Assembly: GCA_946621045.1 (NCBI GenBank)
Contig: CAMOOA010000034.1
Location: 1-10,193, forward strand
Direction: 5' to 3'
DNA length: 10,193 bases
Source of the DNA: an uncultured Erysipelotrichaceae bacterium
GTDB lineage: Bacteria; Bacillota_I; Bacilli_A; Erysipelotrichales; Erysipelotrichaceae
Shown here: positions 1 to 6,540 of the stretch, one piece after another
How the letters are laid out: every line of letters begins with the position of its first letter
How positions within the stretch are numbered: position 1 is the stretch's first letter
Translations under genes and position numbers: made by a program
Notes under the pieces: generated by a model
Told to the model about the DNA's origin: nothing
What the model saw: the letters and a program-made list of their open reading frames with translations, nothing else
Database searches by the model: none

Positions 1-2
1 AC

Positions 3-110
3 GGAAACATGAACGGTACCCAGCAGAACGGCAATACCCAGCAGGGCACAACCGATAACAGCAATACCCAGAACAGCACAACAGGTTCTGACACCGCACA
101 GAACTTCTGA
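3..110 (+). CDS. C-terminal tail of a truncated plus-strand gene, product unknown
   Basis: This is the open frame that enters the window from the left and stops at TGA 108-110. The 35 visible residues are almost all Gln, Asn, Thr, Gly and Ser, with a repeated Asn-Thr-Gln pattern (NGNTQQG, NSNTQNS), and end in AQNF. Such low-complexity hydrophilic tails are common at the C-terminus of Bacillota cell-envelope proteins, such as penicillin-binding proteins or secreted proteases, but nothing visible fixes the family. The frame is supported by uninterrupted coding up to a terminator 17 bases after the stop. The start and all functional domains lie outside the window, so no function is assigned. Confidence 0.7.
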   Translation, partial: GNMNGTQQNGNTQQGTTDNSNTQNSTTGSDTAQNF

Positions 111-127
111 TAAATTTCCTTCCTATT

Positions 128-151
128 GACCCGGCATCTGCCGGGTCTTTT
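128..151 (+). terminator. Rho-independent terminator of the left-edge gene
   Basis: A perfect 9-bp GC-rich stem (GACCCGGCA pairing with TGCCGGGTC, 128-136 with 139-147) runs into a TTTT tract on the plus strand. It lies 17 bases after the stop of the left-edge gene. The closing two pairs probably open to give a normal tetraloop or hexaloop. Confidence 0.88.
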
Positions 152-154
152 GTA

Positions 155-180
155 TTAAAAAGACCGTTCGGAAACGGTCT
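155..180 (-). terminator. Rho-independent terminator of the MATE gene
   Basis: Read on the minus strand, an 8-bp stem (AGACCGTT with AACGGTCT) closed by the tetraloop TCCG runs into a TTTTTAA tract. It begins 7 bases after the MATE stop codon at 187-189. Together with the plus-strand hairpin at 128-151 it forms a back-to-back pair separating two convergent genes. Confidence 0.87.
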
Positions 181-186
181 GTGGAA

Positions 187-1558
187 TCATGAGTGAAGTT
201 CGGCGTTGGTGAAGAAACCGGTGCGCTTGCGGTACAGATAATAACAGGTCATCATCACACAGCAGGACAGCCATCCGGCCGGGTAGGCAAAGCCGACTGC
301 GGCAGGGGTGTTGAAGAAGAAATGCGTGACGACATAGAGGTACAGCTGGCGGAACAGCACGTGGGTCGACATCATGATGATCATCGGTCCGCGGGAGTCG
401 CCGTAACCGCGCATCGTGCTCATCATTACATTGTCGATGACATTGGCGGTGATGAACAGGAAGTTGATGCGGATAAACTGCACGCCCTGGGCAACGACCG
501 GGGTATCGCTTGTAAAGAGACGGATGACCGCAGGGGCGGCGATCCAGCCAAGCACCTGAATGACGCCGCATACCGCAGCCGAGATCGCGGCAGCGGTAAG
601 ACTGCCTTTCTCCGCCCGGTGGAATTCCTTTGCGCCGACGTTCTGCGATACGAAGGTCGTGGCGGAAAGCCCCATGCTCGATGCCGGCAGCATCACAAAC
701 TGATCGACCTTGGTATAGGAGCTCCAGGCAGCCATGACATCGGAGCCGAAGAAGTTGATATATGACTGCATCACGATATTGGACAGGGCGGTAAAGCCGG
801 ACTGCAGGCCGGCCGGAAGTCCGACCGATACGATAAACCGCAGAAGCGTTTGATCCATATGCAGGTCATGCCAGGTCAGCCGGTAGACATCGTCCGCCGT
901 GCTCAGAAGTATGAGGATTAGTATGGCAGAAATAAACTGCGAGATGATCGTCGCATACGCAACGCCGGCGATTCCGGCATGGAATACCACCACAAACAGT
1001 ACATCGAGAACAATATTGAGAATACTGGTGAAGATCAGGAAGTACAGCGGACGCTTACTGTCGCCGACCGAGCGGAGAATGCCGCTGCCAAGGTTGTATA
1101 TAAGCAGACCGGAGATGCCCGCAAAGTAGATCTGAAGGTATTTTGCGGCATCCGGGAAGACATCTTCCGGGGTGCCCATCCAGCACAGGATAGGCTTTGC
1201 CATGGGAATGCCGACGGCGGTGAAGATCACCGAGAAGATGAGCGTCATCGTAATGGCGGTCTCAACCGCATTGTGAACCGTTTCATTATCCCTGGCTCCG
1301 AAGGCACGGGCAATGGCTACGGAGGCACCGCTCGCAAAGCCGCTGAAGAAGAATACGTCCGAGATTGGTGATCATTGAGGTGGCGCCGACTGCCGCAAGG
1401 GCTTCCTTGCCCACAAAGTTGCCGACGACGATCGTATCCGCCGTGTTATACATCATCTGAAACAGATTTCCCAGCATCAGAGGAAATGCGAAGAACACCT
1501 CTTTTTTGGCGATCGGTCCTCTGGTCATATCCGTTGTTCTGGATTTTACAGTACTCAT
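187..1558 (-). pseudogene. MATE-family multidrug/Na+ antiporter, frameshifted
   Basis: MATE transporters expel cationic drugs and metabolites across the cytoplasmic membrane in exchange for Na+ or H+, using two bundles of six helices. The first frame starts at ATG 1558, with AAGGA about 8 bases upstream. It carries the typical N-terminal MATE segment (PLMLGNLFQMMYNTADTIVV, then VGKEALAAVGATS) up to about residue 66. The family match then jumps to another frame (VFFSGFASGAS and onward), which runs to TGA 187-189 and includes the second-bundle start SVGLPAGLQSGF. The switch falls between 1347 and 1361. Uncorrected, the first frame ends at 1286 after 90 residues. Rejoining the frames gives about 456 residues, the normal family length with all 12 helices. 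The remaining frame is well preserved, so the break is either recent or a sequencing or assembly error. The substrate cannot be told from the sequence. Confidence 0.88.
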
Positions 1559-1658
1559 ACAGGATTCCTTTATATAAAGCGAAAGAAACTATATATGAAT
1601 AACCGGGAAGAGAAAAGAAGTTTGCCCGGAAAGATGACAGACAGGCGATTATGTGCAG

Positions 1659-1682
1659 AAAAAATACGGTTAACTATTTTTT
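1659..1682. repeat. AT-rich inverted repeat in the MATE leader
   Basis: AAAAAATA (1659-1666) and TATTTTTT (1675-1682) are perfect 8-bp inverted repeats around an 8-base centre containing the palindrome GTTAAC. The element lies about 100 bases upstream of the MATE start, downstream of the proposed promoter, so it would sit in the transcript leader. It could be a repressor operator or a weak attenuator hairpin. AT-only stems also arise by chance, so the call is weak. Confidence 0.3.
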
Positions 1683-1718
1683 AAACTGAAAAACAGAACA
1701 AAATCCGAAAAAGAGAAT

Positions 1719-1748
1719 ATTAAATACGAATAAACGTTGCTATGTCAG
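1719..1748 (-). promoter_or_regulatory. Candidate sigma-A promoter for the MATE gene
   Basis: On the minus strand, CTGACA (-35, 1743-1748) and TTTAAT (-10, 1719-1724) are separated by 18 bases, and each differs from consensus by one base. Transcription would begin near 1712, giving a leader of about 150 nt that contains the inverted repeat at 1659-1682. Apart from these two elements, I see nothing in the gene-free stretch 1559-1820. Confidence 0.45.
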
Positions 1749-1820
1749 GAAGAAACAGGTATTGTTTAAACGTGAGGATTGCCTGTGACGGTTATCCTGT
1801 AATGTTAACGAAAACGATCG

Positions 1821-1940
1821 TCAATCTTTGCGGGACGGGCGATCTTTTTCATTGTTTTCATTTGCGCTGATCGCAAGCCCTATTGCAATCCAGGCGGAAA
1901 GCATAGCGACAAGCGACAGCAGAATGCAGGCAACTGCCAT
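1821..1940 (-). CDS. Small single-span membrane protein (39 aa), unknown function
   Basis: This short frame reads MAVACILLSLVAMLSAWIAI, then a few more hydrophobic residues, then a charged tail ending in DRPSRKD. Residues 2-25 form one hydrophobic helix and residues 27-39 are highly charged. The start at 1940 is chosen because AAGGAG (1949-1954) lies 8 bases upstream. An in-frame ATG at 1946 is only 2 bases from that site, and a TTG-initiated extension to 2027 adds non-hydrophobic sequence. The gene follows its own candidate promoter and a leader hairpin, and precedes the MATE gene by 262 bases on the same strand. Its size and helix-plus-charged-tail layout recall type I toxins and regulatory miniproteins, but I do not recognise a family, and no antisense antitoxin RNA is evident. 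Confidence 0.5.
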   Translation of the reverse strand: MAVACILLSLVAMLSAWIAIGLAISANENNEKDRPSRKD

Positions 1941-1973
1941 GCGCATCTCTCCTTTCAGCAAGTGAATCTCTCC

Positions 1974-1998
1974 GGAGAAGGCGTGCCATGCCTTCTCC
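1974..1998 (-). promoter_or_regulatory. Leader hairpin upstream of the 39-aa gene
   Basis: GGAGAAGGC and GCCTTCTCC form a perfect 9-bp stem around a 7-base loop. The hairpin sits about 20 bases before the AAGGAG site of the small protein gene. No T-tract follows on either strand, so it is not a terminator. One arm contains GGAG, and the structure could affect translation or mRNA stability. The pairing is clear; the role is inferred. Confidence 0.45.
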
Positions 1999-2049
1999 TG
2001 ACGTTTCCGTAACAGAAAGAAGGACAACTGCCGCCGTTATGGTGATCCA

Positions 2050-2067
2050 ATGCAGGATTTCCTGCAT
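2050..2067. promoter_or_regulatory. Perfect 18-bp palindrome at a predicted transcription start (operator candidate)
   Basis: ATGCAGGATTTCCTGCAT is an 8-bp inverted repeat about a 2-base centre. It begins 7 bases downstream of the TATAAT box at 2075-2080, so it covers the +1 region of the small-protein promoter. A dimeric repressor bound here would block transcription. I do not recognise the sequence as the site of a known regulator. As RNA it could also form a 5' end hairpin. Confidence 0.45.
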
Positions 2068-2074
2068 TATGATT

Positions 2075-2104
2075 ATTATACGAAAAAACGAATAAGAATA
2101 TGAA
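2075..2104 (-). promoter_or_regulatory. Candidate promoter for the small membrane protein gene
   Basis: A perfect TATAAT (-10, 2075-2080) is preceded at 18 bases by TTCATA (-35, 2099-2104, four of six matches) on the minus strand. The predicted start is near 2068, next to the palindrome, giving a leader of about 130 nt for the frame at 1940. An ATG at 2067 lies exactly at the predicted start and opens a second frame (see findings). Confidence 0.45.
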
Positions 2105-2144
2105 ATATGAGTGAATATCAGGCCTGCGGGTCATCATGCCAGAA

Positions 2145-2181
2145 ACACAAAATAGAAGCACTGTGCATCTCACACAGTGCT
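2145..2181 (-). terminator. Rho-independent terminator of the ABC exporter operon
   Basis: AGCACTGTG and CACAGTGCT form a perfect 9-bp stem with a 7-base loop (2157-2181), 30 bases after the CydC-like stop. The minus strand then reads TTCTATTTTGTG, a moderately T-rich tail. The plus side also carries T-rich sequence, so the structure may work in both directions, although no plus-strand gene ends here. Confidence 0.7.
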
Positions 2182-2210
2182 CGTTTTCGTTTATGCGGAA
2201 GATCGGAGAC

Positions 2211-3872
2211 TCACCCGGTTACGGTGCCGTTCTCCACATGAATCACATCATCTGCGATCCGTACGGTGGAAGGACGGTGCGAGACCAGTACAACGGTACG
2301 ATGACCGGTTTCTTCCTTCAGGGATTTCAGAATGATTGCCTCATTCAGGCTGTCGAGGTTGCTGGTAGGTTCATCCAGAAGGAGGAACGGCGCATTGTGC
2401 AGGAAGGCACGTGCCAGTCCGATGCGCTGCCGTTCACCGCCGGACAGAGTTTCCCCAAGTTCGCCGACCTGTGTCTCATACCCGTCGGGCAGAGTCATGA
2501 TGAAGTCGTGGATGTTTGCCTTTTTAGCAGCTTCGATGATTTCCTCTTCTGACGCATCAAGTTTTGCGATACGGATGTTATTGGCGATCGTATCCTTGAA
2601 GAGTTCGGTGGATTGCGTCATATAGCTTTCCATATTCCGCAGATCCGTGGTATTGATCTCATTAATATCGCGGCCGGAGATATTGATCTCTCCGCTGTTC
2701 CGGTTCCAGAAGCGCATTAACAGTTTCAGCATCGTGGACTTGCCGCAGCCGCTCTTTCCGACCACACCGATGATGCGGTCTTTTTTAAAGTCTGCGGAGA
2801 AGCCGTTCAGCACCGGTTCGTTATCATAGGCAAAGTGCACATCCTTCAGTGCCGCCCCCTCAAAGGTTACCGGTTCCTTTCCGGTGATGTCTTCCGTTAC
2901 CGGAAGTTCGTCAATTACCGCAAGCACGCGGGAGCCGGACGCAATCGTTGCCTGCAGGGTAGTCCCAAGCGCTGCCAGGGCACTGACCGGTCCGAAGGAG
3001 GACATCAGCGCAATGACCGGAATCAGAAAGCCGTCAAAGCCGACGCTTCCGTTTCGATACAGTATGCCCGCCGCCGCAATCATGACGATGTCGGACAACA
3101 GGATGAAGGTGTTTGCCAGAGCCAGATTCACTCCGCTCAGGCGGTTCAGCACGCCCTGCCGTTCCACAAGGGAATCGGTTCTGCGATTCATTTCGCTGAG
3201 TCTTGTCTCACCGCATCCGTACTGAGTTGTTTCTTCAATGCCGCGGATGTTTTCCAGCATGTATGCCGCAAGCGAACCGGACTCTGCGCGCAGCTCATCG
3301 CCGAGCGTGCCGCTGCGCTTTGAGATGATGACGGGAAGCACGGCTCCGACCAGTAGATAGGCGCACAGTGCCGTAACGCCGAGCAGCGGATGATAACAGC
3401 TGATGAAGATGACCATCAGCGCTTCGGTGAGCACCGCAATTGCGATCGGGGAAATCGTATGGGCATAGAAGACTTCCAGCAGTTCAATGTCGGAAGTGAT
3501 CAGGGAGATCAGGTCTCCCTTGTCTCTGCCTTCGAGCTTTGCCGGGCTCAGTCTCCGCAGTGCCCGGAATACCCGGTCGCGGATGATAGCGAGGAGGGTG
3601 AAGGCGATATAGTGGTTGGTGCGCTGTTCGGTATACTTGAGCACCGCCCGCAGAAGGGCAATGACGACAAGCAGGATGAACAGGACACGCAGGGACGGCG
3701 CATGGCCCGCGTCTATGGAGGTAAGCAGGGCATATCCGCCGAGGATCGGTATAAACTGCGCGCACAGGAAGCCGAGCGTTCCCGCAATAATGGCCAGGCA
3801 CATCCATCCGGCCAGCGGCGATACCAGTTTTAACATCCGCAGTAATACGGAAAGCTTTCCGCCACGTTTCAT
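2211..3872 (-). CDS. CydC-like ABC exporter half (permease plus ATPase)
   Basis: This is a half-transporter of 553 residues with an N-terminal six-helix membrane domain (about 1-310) fused to an ATPase domain (about 340-553). Visible motifs are Walker A GKSGCGKST (about 372-380), a Q-loop glutamine in MTQSTELF, the signature LSGGERQR (about 476), Walker B FLLLDE with its catalytic Glu, and the switch histidine in LVSHRPS. The N-terminus (LVSPLAGWM, then LGGYALLT) is typical of CydC-like proteins. Known CydDC pairs export cysteine and glutathione; substrate here is unproven and no cytochrome bd gene is in view. AAGGAGG (3883-3889) supports ATG 3872 at 10 bases. A GTG at 3878 overlaps the upstream stop and is the alternative start. 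The gene is translationally coupled to the CydD-like gene, and the two products should form a heterodimer. Confidence 0.9.
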   Translation of the reverse strand: MKRGGKLSVLLRMLKLVSPLAGWMCLAIIAGTLGFLCAQFIPILGGYALLTSIDAGHAPSLRVLFILLVVIALLRAVLKYTEQRTNHYIAFTLLAIIRDRVFRALRRLSPAKLEGRDKGDLISLITSDIELLEVFYAHTISPIAIAVLTEALMVIFISCYHPLLGVTALCAYLLVGAVLPVIISKRSGTLGDELRAESGSLAAYMLENIRGIEETTQYGCGETRLSEMNRRTDSLVERQGVLNRLSGVNLALANTFILLSDIVMIAAAGILYRNGSVGFDGFLIPVIALMSSFGPVSALAALGTTLQATIASGSRVLAVIDELPVTEDITGKEPVTFEGAALKDVHFAYDNEPVLNGFSADFKKDRIIGVVGKSGCGKSTMLKLLMRFWNRNSGEINISGRDINEINTTDLRNMESYMTQSTELFKDTIANNIRIAKLDASEEEIIEAAKKANIHDFIMTLPDGYETQVGELGETLSGGERQRIGLARAFLHNAPFLLLDEPTSNLDSLNEAIILKSLKEETGHRTVVLVSHRPSTVRIADDVIHVENGTVTG

Positions 3873-3874
3873 AA

Positions 3875-5593
3875 TCACGCGTCCTCCTTTCCGTAATGTT
3901 CCAGGGCATTCTGGGTATTCCAGAGGGATGCGTAAGTGCCGTCAAGTTCCAGAAGCTGTTCATGCGTGCCGCATTCCCTGGCTTCGCCATGGTCCATGCA
4001 CAGGATCCAGTCAGCACTGACGAGATTTGCGAGCCGGTGCGAAATCATGATCACCGTTTTTTTCTTTGCCAGTTTCAGAATGCGTTCCCGGATCAGTTCT
4101 TCGCTTTCGATATCGATGTTGGAGGCTGCCTCATCAAAGATAAAGACCGGCGTATCATGCAGTAATGCACGGCACAGAGCCAGACGCTGACGCTGGCCGC
4201 CGGAAAGATTGGCCGCATTTTCCTGCAGTACGGTATCGGGCGTAATCTCTCCGGTAAGACCGCACTGTTCAAGGACATCATTCAGCGCGGCGTCTTCCGC
4301 ATCCGGCCGCACGATCTGAAGATTTTCCCGCACGGTTCCCTTGAAGAACACACTGCCGGTTCCGACAAAGGTGACCGTATCCGCGAGGGAAGAAGGGCGG
4401 ATTTCCTCAATGGGAATTCCGCCGACGGTGATCGTGCCGGAGGAAGGCTTATGCGTGCCCCTGATCAGCGAGGCAATCGTGGACTTTCCGCTTCCGGATT
4501 CGCCGGTAATGCCGAGAAACATGGAAGGGGATACTTTCATCGTCAGATGGCTGACCGCATCGGTTTCGCCGTCATAGGAGAAGGAAACATCGTGAAATGC
4601 GATTTCCGGAGATGTGACTTCCTTCGTGCCGGCTTCCGGCACTTCCGTATTCAGGAAGGCAAAGATCCGGTCGCTTGCGGCCAGACCGTTCATTGCGACA
4701 TGGAAGTAGCTGCCGAGCCGCCGCATCGGAAGGAAGAACTCCGCAGAGAGAAGGATCATGAAGACCGCCGCAAACAGGGTGACATTTCCACGGTGGAATT
4801 CATTCAACGCAAGAATGATGCCCAGGGCTGCGCCGCCGTAGGCGACAAAGTCCATGATCGTAACCGAATTCAGCTGCATCGTCAGAACCTTCATCGTCAC
4901 GGCACGGAATTTCTCCGCTTCCTCATTCATCTGCCGGTTTTTGAATTCATCTGCCTGATAGGTTTTCAGGGTTGTCATACCCTGCAGATTTTCCAGGAAG
5001 GCGGAGCCGAGGTTTGTATACTGGCCCCAGTATTTTGAGAGGATCCGCTTTGCGATCTTCTGAACCATCATGATGGCGCCGGGAATCAGCGGTACGGCGA
5101 TCAGCAGCACCAGACCGGTCTTCCAGCTTCCTGCCTTAAGAAACAGAACAAACAGGGTAAGCGGTGCGAGAAAGGCATAGAAGAACTGCGGGACATAAAG
5201 TCCGAAGTAGCTTTCCAGCTGCTCGACGCCCTCCACGCTTTCCTGTACGAGTTCTGCCGTGGTCACATGGTCGCGATAGCTGTTTCCCATCCCGAGCAGC
5301 TTGCGGTAAATGGCTTCCCGCAGTTTTTTCTTTACCGTCATCGACGCAAGATAGCTCATGCGGGACGCAAGGCGCGTGGTGAGCCAGCGCAGGGGAACGA
5401 CCGCCGCAAGACCCCCAAGACAGGCAAGAAACATGCCGGTGCTGAGGGTGCCGACATACAGCTCCTGAATGATGTGGGCGATAAGCAGGATCATGGCGCT
5501 GTTCAGAAACAGATCCAGCCACTGCAGTAAGATATTCGCGATGATATATTTTCTGCTTTCCGGGCAGAATTCCATTAGTCTGTGATCAAACAT
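3875..5593 (-). CDS. CydD-like ABC exporter half (permease plus ATPase)
   Basis: This 572-residue half-transporter partners the CydC-like protein encoded directly downstream. Membrane helices fill about residues 15-310 (for example IIANILLQWLDLFLNSAMIL), followed by an ATPase domain. Motifs are Walker A GESGSGKST (364-372), signature LSGGQRQR (about 463-470), Walker B VFIFDE and switch histidine MISHRLAN. The Q-loop reads VTFVGTGSVFF, where family members usually have a Gln, so this residue appears to be Thr. ATG 5593 is chosen because MFDHRLMEFCPESRKY matches where such proteins normally begin. The frame stays open upstream to 6031, but that part covers the divergent lipoprotein gene and lacks transporter character. 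ATG 5575 is an alternative. Neither start has a clear ribosome site. A thiol exporter role is inferred from family only. Confidence 0.88.
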   Translation of the reverse strand: MFDHRLMEFCPESRKYIIANILLQWLDLFLNSAMILLIAHIIQELYVGTLSTGMFLACLGGLAAVVPLRWLTTRLASRMSYLASMTVKKKLREAIYRKLLGMGNSYRDHVTTAELVQESVEGVEQLESYFGLYVPQFFYAFLAPLTLFVLFLKAGSWKTGLVLLIAVPLIPGAIMMVQKIAKRILSKYWGQYTNLGSAFLENLQGMTTLKTYQADEFKNRQMNEEAEKFRAVTMKVLTMQLNSVTIMDFVAYGGAALGIILALNEFHRGNVTLFAAVFMILLSAEFFLPMRRLGSYFHVAMNGLAASDRIFAFLNTEVPEAGTKEVTSPEIAFHDVSFSYDGETDAVSHLTMKVSPSMFLGITGESGSGKSTIASLIRGTHKPSSGTITVGGIPIEEIRPSSLADTVTFVGTGSVFFKGTVRENLQIVRPDAEDAALNDVLEQCGLTGEITPDTVLQENAANLSGGQRQRLALCRALLHDTPVFIFDEAASNIDIESEELIRERILKLAKKKTVIMISHRLANLVSADWILCMDHGEARECGTHEQLLELDGTYASLWNTQNALEHYGKEDA

Positions 5594-5600
5594 ATAGAAA

Positions 5601-5629
5601 ATTTTAAATAATCTCTTTCCCGGAGACAA
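5601..5629 (-). promoter_or_regulatory. Candidate promoter of the ABC exporter operon
   Basis: On the minus strand, TTGTCT (-35, 5624-5629) and TAAAAT (-10, 5601-5606) are 17 bases apart. The -10 box ends 7 bases before ATG 5593, so transcription would begin at or within a base or two of the start codon. This would give a leaderless message, or an 18-nt leader without a ribosome site if ATG 5575 is used. Confidence 0.45.
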
Positions 5630-5693
5630 GCATTCTCTTCGGGAATGTGAGACATCCGTGCCGTTCTGTCCTGTTATCAGAAAAACGTAGTGA

Positions 5694-5721
5694 TTGCGGG
5701 GAATCATATTTCCGGTACAAT
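5694..5721 (+). promoter_or_regulatory. Candidate promoter of the lipoprotein gene
   Basis: TTGCGG (-35) and TACAAT (-10, 5716-5721) are 16 bases apart on the plus strand. The -10 matches consensus at five positions, the -35 at three. Transcription would start near 5728, leaving a leader of about 77 nt with a small palindrome, ATATTAATAT, at 5755-5764. It faces away from the exporter promoter about 65 bases to the left. Confidence 0.4.
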
Positions 5722-5804
5722 GAAATGGACAGGAAGGCATGACAGGTGATTCGTATATTAATATGCAGTATCGGAATCGATTGCCTGACAGGAGGAACAG
5801 AAAC

Positions 5805-6440
5805 ATGATGAAAAAAGTATTTGCGGCAGCCATGAGCGTACTTCTGCTTGCGGGCTGCGGAACCGGCAGCGCCCCGGCAGCCCCGGCTTCAGAAACGTCG
5901 CAGCCGGCCGCCGCTTCGGCAGATGTCACTTCATTCAAAACCATCGGTGATATCTTTGCGGCGAACCCGGAGGAGAGGGAACGCGGAAATACGGAAGACA
6001 CGTATTTTATCGTATTTGATCTCGGGGGCACCCTCTACCGCGCCTATGCGGATCTTCCGAAGGATGTGTTCGATCAGCTGATGGCGCTGGAGTTTGATGA
6101 TGCGGAGTATGAGGAAAAGCACCGTGCGATTGCCGCACCGCTGGAGATCCGCCAGCTCGACAACCTGACGGAGATGATTCCCCCGCAGGAGGAACTCGAC
6201 AAATGGATCGGCAAAACCGGCCAGGACCTGATCGATGACGGGTGGACCGAAGGCTTCGGCTATAACCTTGCGGACATGGACTTCTATCTGAACAAGGGAC
6301 CGTTCAGCTATGTGGTGCGGTTTGAGAAGGACAAAGAGTATGTAAACTCCGATGACTTTGATGTCTTTAAGACCATTGCGCCGCTTACGATCACTTCCGT
6401 TACCTATGACGGAATCGGAAACGGTGCGGAGATCTACTGA
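5805..6440 (+). CDS. Predicted lipoprotein of unknown function (211 aa)
   Basis: The N-terminus MMKKVFAAAMSVLLLAGC is a typical type II signal peptide: Lys at 3-4, a hydrophobic core, and a lipobox LAGC with the modified Cys at residue 18. An Ala/Ser/Pro/Thr-rich linker (19-41) leads to a folded domain (about 42-211) that would sit outside the cell membrane. Notable segments are FDLGGTLYRAYADLP (71-85), a Glu/Asp-rich stretch (97-104), MIPPQEELDKWIGKTGQDL (124-142) and GWTEGFGY (146-153). I recognise no catalytic motif or named family; it resembles uncharacterised clostridial lipoproteins. AGGAGG (5790-5795) lies 9 bases before ATG 5805. An in-frame ATG at 5739 would bury the signal peptide and is rejected. 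The gene is a stand-alone unit, divergent from the ABC exporter operon. Confidence 0.85.
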   Translation: MMKKVFAAAMSVLLLAGCGTGSAPAAPASETSQPAAASADVTSFKTIGDIFAANPEERERGNTEDTYFIVFDLGGTLYRAYADLPKDVFDQLMALEFDDAEYEEKHRAIAAPLEIRQLDNLTEMIPPQEELDKWIGKTGQDLIDDGWTEGFGYNLADMDFYLNKGPFSYVVRFEKDKEYVNSDDFDVFKTIAPLTITSVTYDGIGNGAEIY

Positions 6441-6475
6441 CAAGCCGCAGACAATAATAACAGTATCTGACCGGG

Positions 6476-6504
6476 AGGATCGCCGGAAGACGGCGGTCCT
6501 TTTT
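6476..6504 (+). terminator. Rho-independent terminator of the lipoprotein gene
   Basis: GGATCGCCG pairs with CGGCGGTCC (one G-U pair) around a GAAGA loop and is followed by TTTTT at 6500-6504. It lies 36 bases after the lipoprotein stop. Confidence 0.88.
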
Positions 6505-6540
6505 CGTGATTCCGGATGAACCGCAGCTGCGGATGTGAAT

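Noticed and set aside
193..765. Long plus-strand frames opposite the MATE, ABC and 509-aa genes (for example 193-765, 2835-3323, 4451-5038, 7045-7686)
   Set aside because: They are antisense shadows of well-supported minus-strand genes, with Arg/His/Gly-rich composition and no ribosome sites.
1941..2027. TTG-initiated N-terminal extension of the 39-aa protein
   Set aside because: It would translate through the leader hairpin and add hydrophilic sequence before the membrane helix, while a well-spaced AAGGAG supports ATG 1940.
1858..2067. 69-codon frame beginning MQEILHWITITAAVV as a protein gene
   Set aside because: Only the first 20 or so residues look protein-like. The rest reads out of frame through the better-supported 39-aa gene, and there is no ribosome site. 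It is kept only as part of the leaderless observation.
5594..6031. Upstream extension of the CydD-like frame to give a 718-residue protein
   Set aside because: It runs antisense through the lipoprotein gene and across both divergent promoters, and its residues lack transporter character. Family N-terminal similarity begins at about 5593.
6010..6045. FDLGGTL in the lipoprotein as a HAD phosphatase motif
   Set aside because: HAD enzymes need DxDGT; the second Asp is Gly here, no other HAD motif follows, and the protein is an exported lipoprotein.
5931..6443. 170-codon minus-strand frame opposite the lipoprotein gene
   Set aside because: It mirrors a plus-strand gene that has a signal peptide, lipobox, ribosome site and terminator. 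It has no ribosome site or recognisable domain.
6521..6532. Palindrome CCGCAGCTGCGG
   Set aside because: It is short and lies between a terminator and the 6541-6601 element with no promoter beside it, so chance is an adequate explanation.
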